Below are positions 62,047 through 64,000 of a DNA stretch of 64,000 nt, piece after piece. Every line of letters starts with the position of its first letter. Positions within the stretch are counted from its first letter, which is position 1. The position numbers and the translations under genes were made by a program. Below the pieces are notes generated by a model. The model had not been told where the DNA came from. It saw nothing but the letters and a program-made list of their open reading frames with translations, and did no database searches. This stretch comes from Corallococcus silvisoli (GTDB lineage Bacteria > Myxococcota > Myxococcia > Myxococcales > Myxococcaceae). Location of the stretch: the NCBI RefSeq assembly GCF_009909145.1, contig NZ_JAAAPJ010000006.1, positions 434,001 through 498,000 on the forward strand. The letters run 5' to 3'.

Positions 62047-63195
62047 CTACCGGGCCAGCGGCACCGCGCGCCGGGCGTCCAGGTCGAACAACTGGAAGTC
62101 CTCCGCCGCGCCCTCGCGCATGGCGCCATCGGTGAAGACCATCACCGCTTCGTCGGGGCCGGTCGCGGGCGGCGGGCCGTGCGCGTAGTCCACGCGCGTC
62201 CCGTCCGTCACCAGGGAGCGCAGCACGCCGTCGCGCGCCGGACCGGGCGACACCAATTCACGCACCCGCTTGTCGCGCGTGTGGCCCACCACCTGCGTCA
62301 GGCCCAGGGGCAGGCGCCGGGGATCGAAGCGCCGCCGGGGCATGCCCCGCACGCGCTCCGCGTCCTCCGCCTGGAGGCTGGGCCGCTGGTAGAAGATGCC
62401 CAGCCCCTCGCCGTCCTTCGCGTTGCCGGGATGGTGCAGTCCCGGCAGCACGAGCGGCCCGCCCGTCCAGTCCGCCACCGCCCGGTCCATCACCCCGTTG
62501 AGCGCCGCCGCCACCGCGCTCGCGTCCGCCCACCGTTCAGGCGCGAGCCCCACCCGCTGGAGATCCTCGCGCGTGACGCCCGCGTGCAGCACCAGCAGGG
62601 AAGGGCCGGCCGCGTGCGCCACGCGGAACCGCCGCGCGCGCAGCAGGTGCTCCACCCACGCGCGCTGCGCCTCGGTCCAGGTGCTGAAGTCCCGCGCCGC
62701 CAGCTCCGCGGTGGGCAGTCCAGGCCAGCGCTGGAGGAAGGCCCGCTCCGCCGCCGCGTCCGTGGCGTCCCCCGCGTAGACCTGGTCCGCCTGGGCCTGG
62801 GCGGCGCGGAAGGTCGCGTCCGTGAAGTCCGCCAGCTCTCCCACGCGCCCCAGGTCGTGATTGCCCAGCAGCAGCACGGCTTGATCCGCCGGATGGGACG
62901 CGAGCCACGCCACGAACCGCAGGCCGCTTCGGGCCACCCGCTCGCGGTCGGCCGCGGGGCCCCAGTCGAAGTGGTCCCCCACCGACACCAGACACACGTC
63001 CGGGCGCAGCCCTCCGTCCCCGCCCAGCAACCCATGCAGCGAGAGGATGGACATCACCCGGTCGAAGTCCGCCTGCGGATCCCCCATCGCCACGTGCAGC
63101 GTGCGGGGGTGCCCATCCCCAGGGACCGCGTGCGGCCCCTTCGCCACGGCCGCGTCGGCGCGGGCCAGCGCCTGCTTCAGGAGCGCGTCATCCAT
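62047..63195 (-). CDS. Calcineurin-like metallophosphoesterase
   Basis: 382 aa with the di-metal motif series GDPQADFDR (usually GDxHG, with Gln in the His place), SVGDHFDWGPAADR, LLLGNHDLG, LLVLHAG and VVGHTRDK. It is cytoplasmic (no signal). The Gln substitution at one ligand may change metal or substrate preference. Substrates of such enzymes include phosphoproteins and nucleotides; not determined here. Convergent with the thioredoxin/TPR gene (33-nt gap). Confidence 0.85.
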   Translation of the reverse strand: MDDALLKQALARADAAVAKGPHAVPGDGHPRTLHVAMGDPQADFDRVMSILSLHGLLGGDGGLRPDVCLVSVGDHFDWGPAADRERVARSGLRFVAWLASHPADQAVLLLGNHDLGRVGELADFTDATFRAAQAQADQVYAGDATDAAAERAFLQRWPGLPTAELAARDFSTWTEAQRAWVEHLLRARRFRVAHAAGPSLLVLHAGVTREDLQRVGLAPERWADASAVAAALNGVMDRAVADWTGGPLVLPGLHHPGNAKDGEGLGIFYQRPSLQAEDAERVRGMPRRRFDPRRLPLGLTQVVGHTRDKRVRELVSPGPARDGVLRSLVTDGTRVDYAHGPPPATGPDEAVMVFTDGAMREGAAEDFQLFDLDARRAVPLAR

Positions 63196-63248
63196 GCCTC
63201 CATCCTACTCACGCCCCGCGCCGTGCCCACCGGCGCGAAGGGGCCGCG

Positions 63249-64000
63249 TCAGGACTGGAAGAAGCGCGAGATGAGCGCCGAGCGGCTCTCCACCTGGGCC
63301 TTGTTCAAGAGGTGCGTGACGTGCACCTCCACCGTGCGCTCGGCGCAGCCCAGGTGCAGGGCGATGGCCTTGTTCGTCTCTCCCTGCACCACGTGCTCCA
63401 GCACCTGCGCCTCGCGCGCGGTGAGCCCCCAGCGCTGGGTCAGCACCGGCAGCCGCGACGTCGGATCCATGGGCGGGCCCGGGTCCAGCACCAGGTAGTG
63501 GTCCGGCAGCCCCGGCGTGCGCAGCGGCCCGGAGGAGAACAGGGGGCCCGTGCCCGGCGGGCTGCGCAGACACTCGCGCACCTGCGCCGCCAGGCCCTGG
63601 GCGTCCTGCTCCCACCGCGCCTGCCCGGCCTTGTTGGTGTGCATCACCCGGCCGTTGAACGTGACGACCCACGCGGGCCGCCCCAGCACCTCCAGCGCCG
63701 CGCCCAGCGCGGGGCCCAGCAGCCCCGCCTCGCGCAGCCGCCGCTCCTGCGCCATCCGACGCTGGAAGGCGGGCGTCAGCGCTTGCATCAACCGCTGGTC
63801 GCGCTCCGTGAACGGCTCCGTCCGGAAGGCGCCCACCCAGCCCAGCAGCGTGTCACCCTCGCAGACCAGCACCCGCAGCTGCGCCATGTGCTCCAATCCC
63901 AGACGCCGGTACAGCTCCAGGATGCGTCCGGAGAACTGGGTCCGGGACTGCTCCCACTCCGCCTCGCTCAGCTCCAAACGCTCCCACAGCGGCCCCGTGC
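63249..64000 (-). CDS. LuxR-type transcriptional regulator (5' end cut by window)
   Basis: The last ~250 codons of a regulator; the frame stays open to the window end, so the true start lies outside. The N-terminal visible part has a GAF-like fragment (LLGWVGAFRTEPFTERDQRLM), a middle PAS-like stretch (RPAWVVTFNGRVMHTNKAGQ), and a C-terminal LuxR helix-turn-helix (LTAREAQVLEHVVQGETNKA, then IALHLGCAERTVEVHVTHLL). The pattern matches GerE/LuxR family DNA-binding. Ligand and targets unknown. Confidence 0.85.
   Translation of the reverse strand, partial: TGPLWERLELSEAEWEQSRTQFSGRILELYRRLGLEHMAQLRVLVCEGDTLLGWVGAFRTEPFTERDQRLMQALTPAFQRRMAQERRLREAGLLGPALGAALEVLGRPAWVVTFNGRVMHTNKAGQARWEQDAQGLAAQVRECLRSPPGTGPLFSSGPLRTPGLPDHYLVLDPGPPMDPTSRLPVLTQRWGLTAREAQVLEHVVQGETNKAIALHLGCAERTVEVHVTHLLNKAQVESRSALISRFFQS

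Overview
The window is very GC-rich chromosomal DNA with almost no non-coding space and strong G/C bias at third codon positions. Gene content points to a myxobacterium of the Myxococcus/Corallococcus group: a traA-traB outer-membrane-exchange operon with a MYXO-CTERM-like tail, an isolated phytoene desaturase resembling carC/crtIb, a Wsp-like chemosensory cluster, a Ser/Thr kinase fused to an ATPase and TPRs, and several lipoproteins with DAG or EF-hand-like repeats. I see no phage, insertion sequence, CRISPR array, tRNA or rRNA. Both ends are cut inside genes: a CheA kinase on the left and a LuxR-type regulator on the right.

Layout. 1-5978 (minus strand): a translationally coupled chemosensory operon, cheW - cheR/TPR - cheW - MCP(CHASE3) - cheA. 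6117-10147: a carotenoid desaturase with an ECF-sigma-like promoter, a VOC-fold protein and a second, polytopic MCP. 10462-14668: CsbD-like stress protein, an unrecognised 53-aa protein, tandem universal stress protein, ABC exporter and thioredoxin-like protein. 14882-17588: a SUKH-domain protein with a histone-H1-like tail, an acidic small protein and a SanA/YdcF-like envelope protein. 17814-21476: F1 ATP synthase genes atpG, atpD and atpC, with a secreted protein between atpD and atpC and no atpH/atpA beside them, ended by a tandemly duplicated terminator. 21707-28975: thiol-fold-like protein, ADP-ribosylglycohydrolase-like protein, two small membrane proteins, cytochrome bd oxidase (cydAB), WGR-like protein, SDR and methyltransferase. 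29144-32492: pgi, then a TetR regulator with a fatty acid/sterol hydroxylase behind an overlapping double palindrome.

32830-43967: LytM/M23 peptidase overlapping tail-to-tail with a GTPase, a glucan-binding-like/di-haem cytochrome fusion, 2OG-Fe(II) oxygenase, SRPBCC protein, a repeat lipoprotein, a Na+/H+ antiporter and a lipoprotein. 44306-52703: amidinotransferase-like plus unknown gene pair, degenerate MBL protein, DCC/lipase-maturation-factor fusion and the multidomain kinase. 52832-60528: BIG2 lipoprotein, traB, traA, a DisA/DAC-like sensor protein and a second dynamin-like GTPase. 60640-64000: thioredoxin/TPR lipoprotein, metallophosphoesterase and the LuxR regulator.

The main functional themes are surface sensing and motility signalling (Che/MCP), cell-cell recognition and membrane sharing (TraAB), envelope biogenesis (SanA, M23, GTPases, lipoproteins), respiration (F1, cytochrome bd, di-haem protein) and stress or light responses (CsbD, Usp, carotenoid gene). 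The most striking locus is traAB. The least understood parts are the DAC-like gene upstream of it, the SUKH/H1-tail protein, the glucan-binding/di-haem fusion and the 53-aa ORF.
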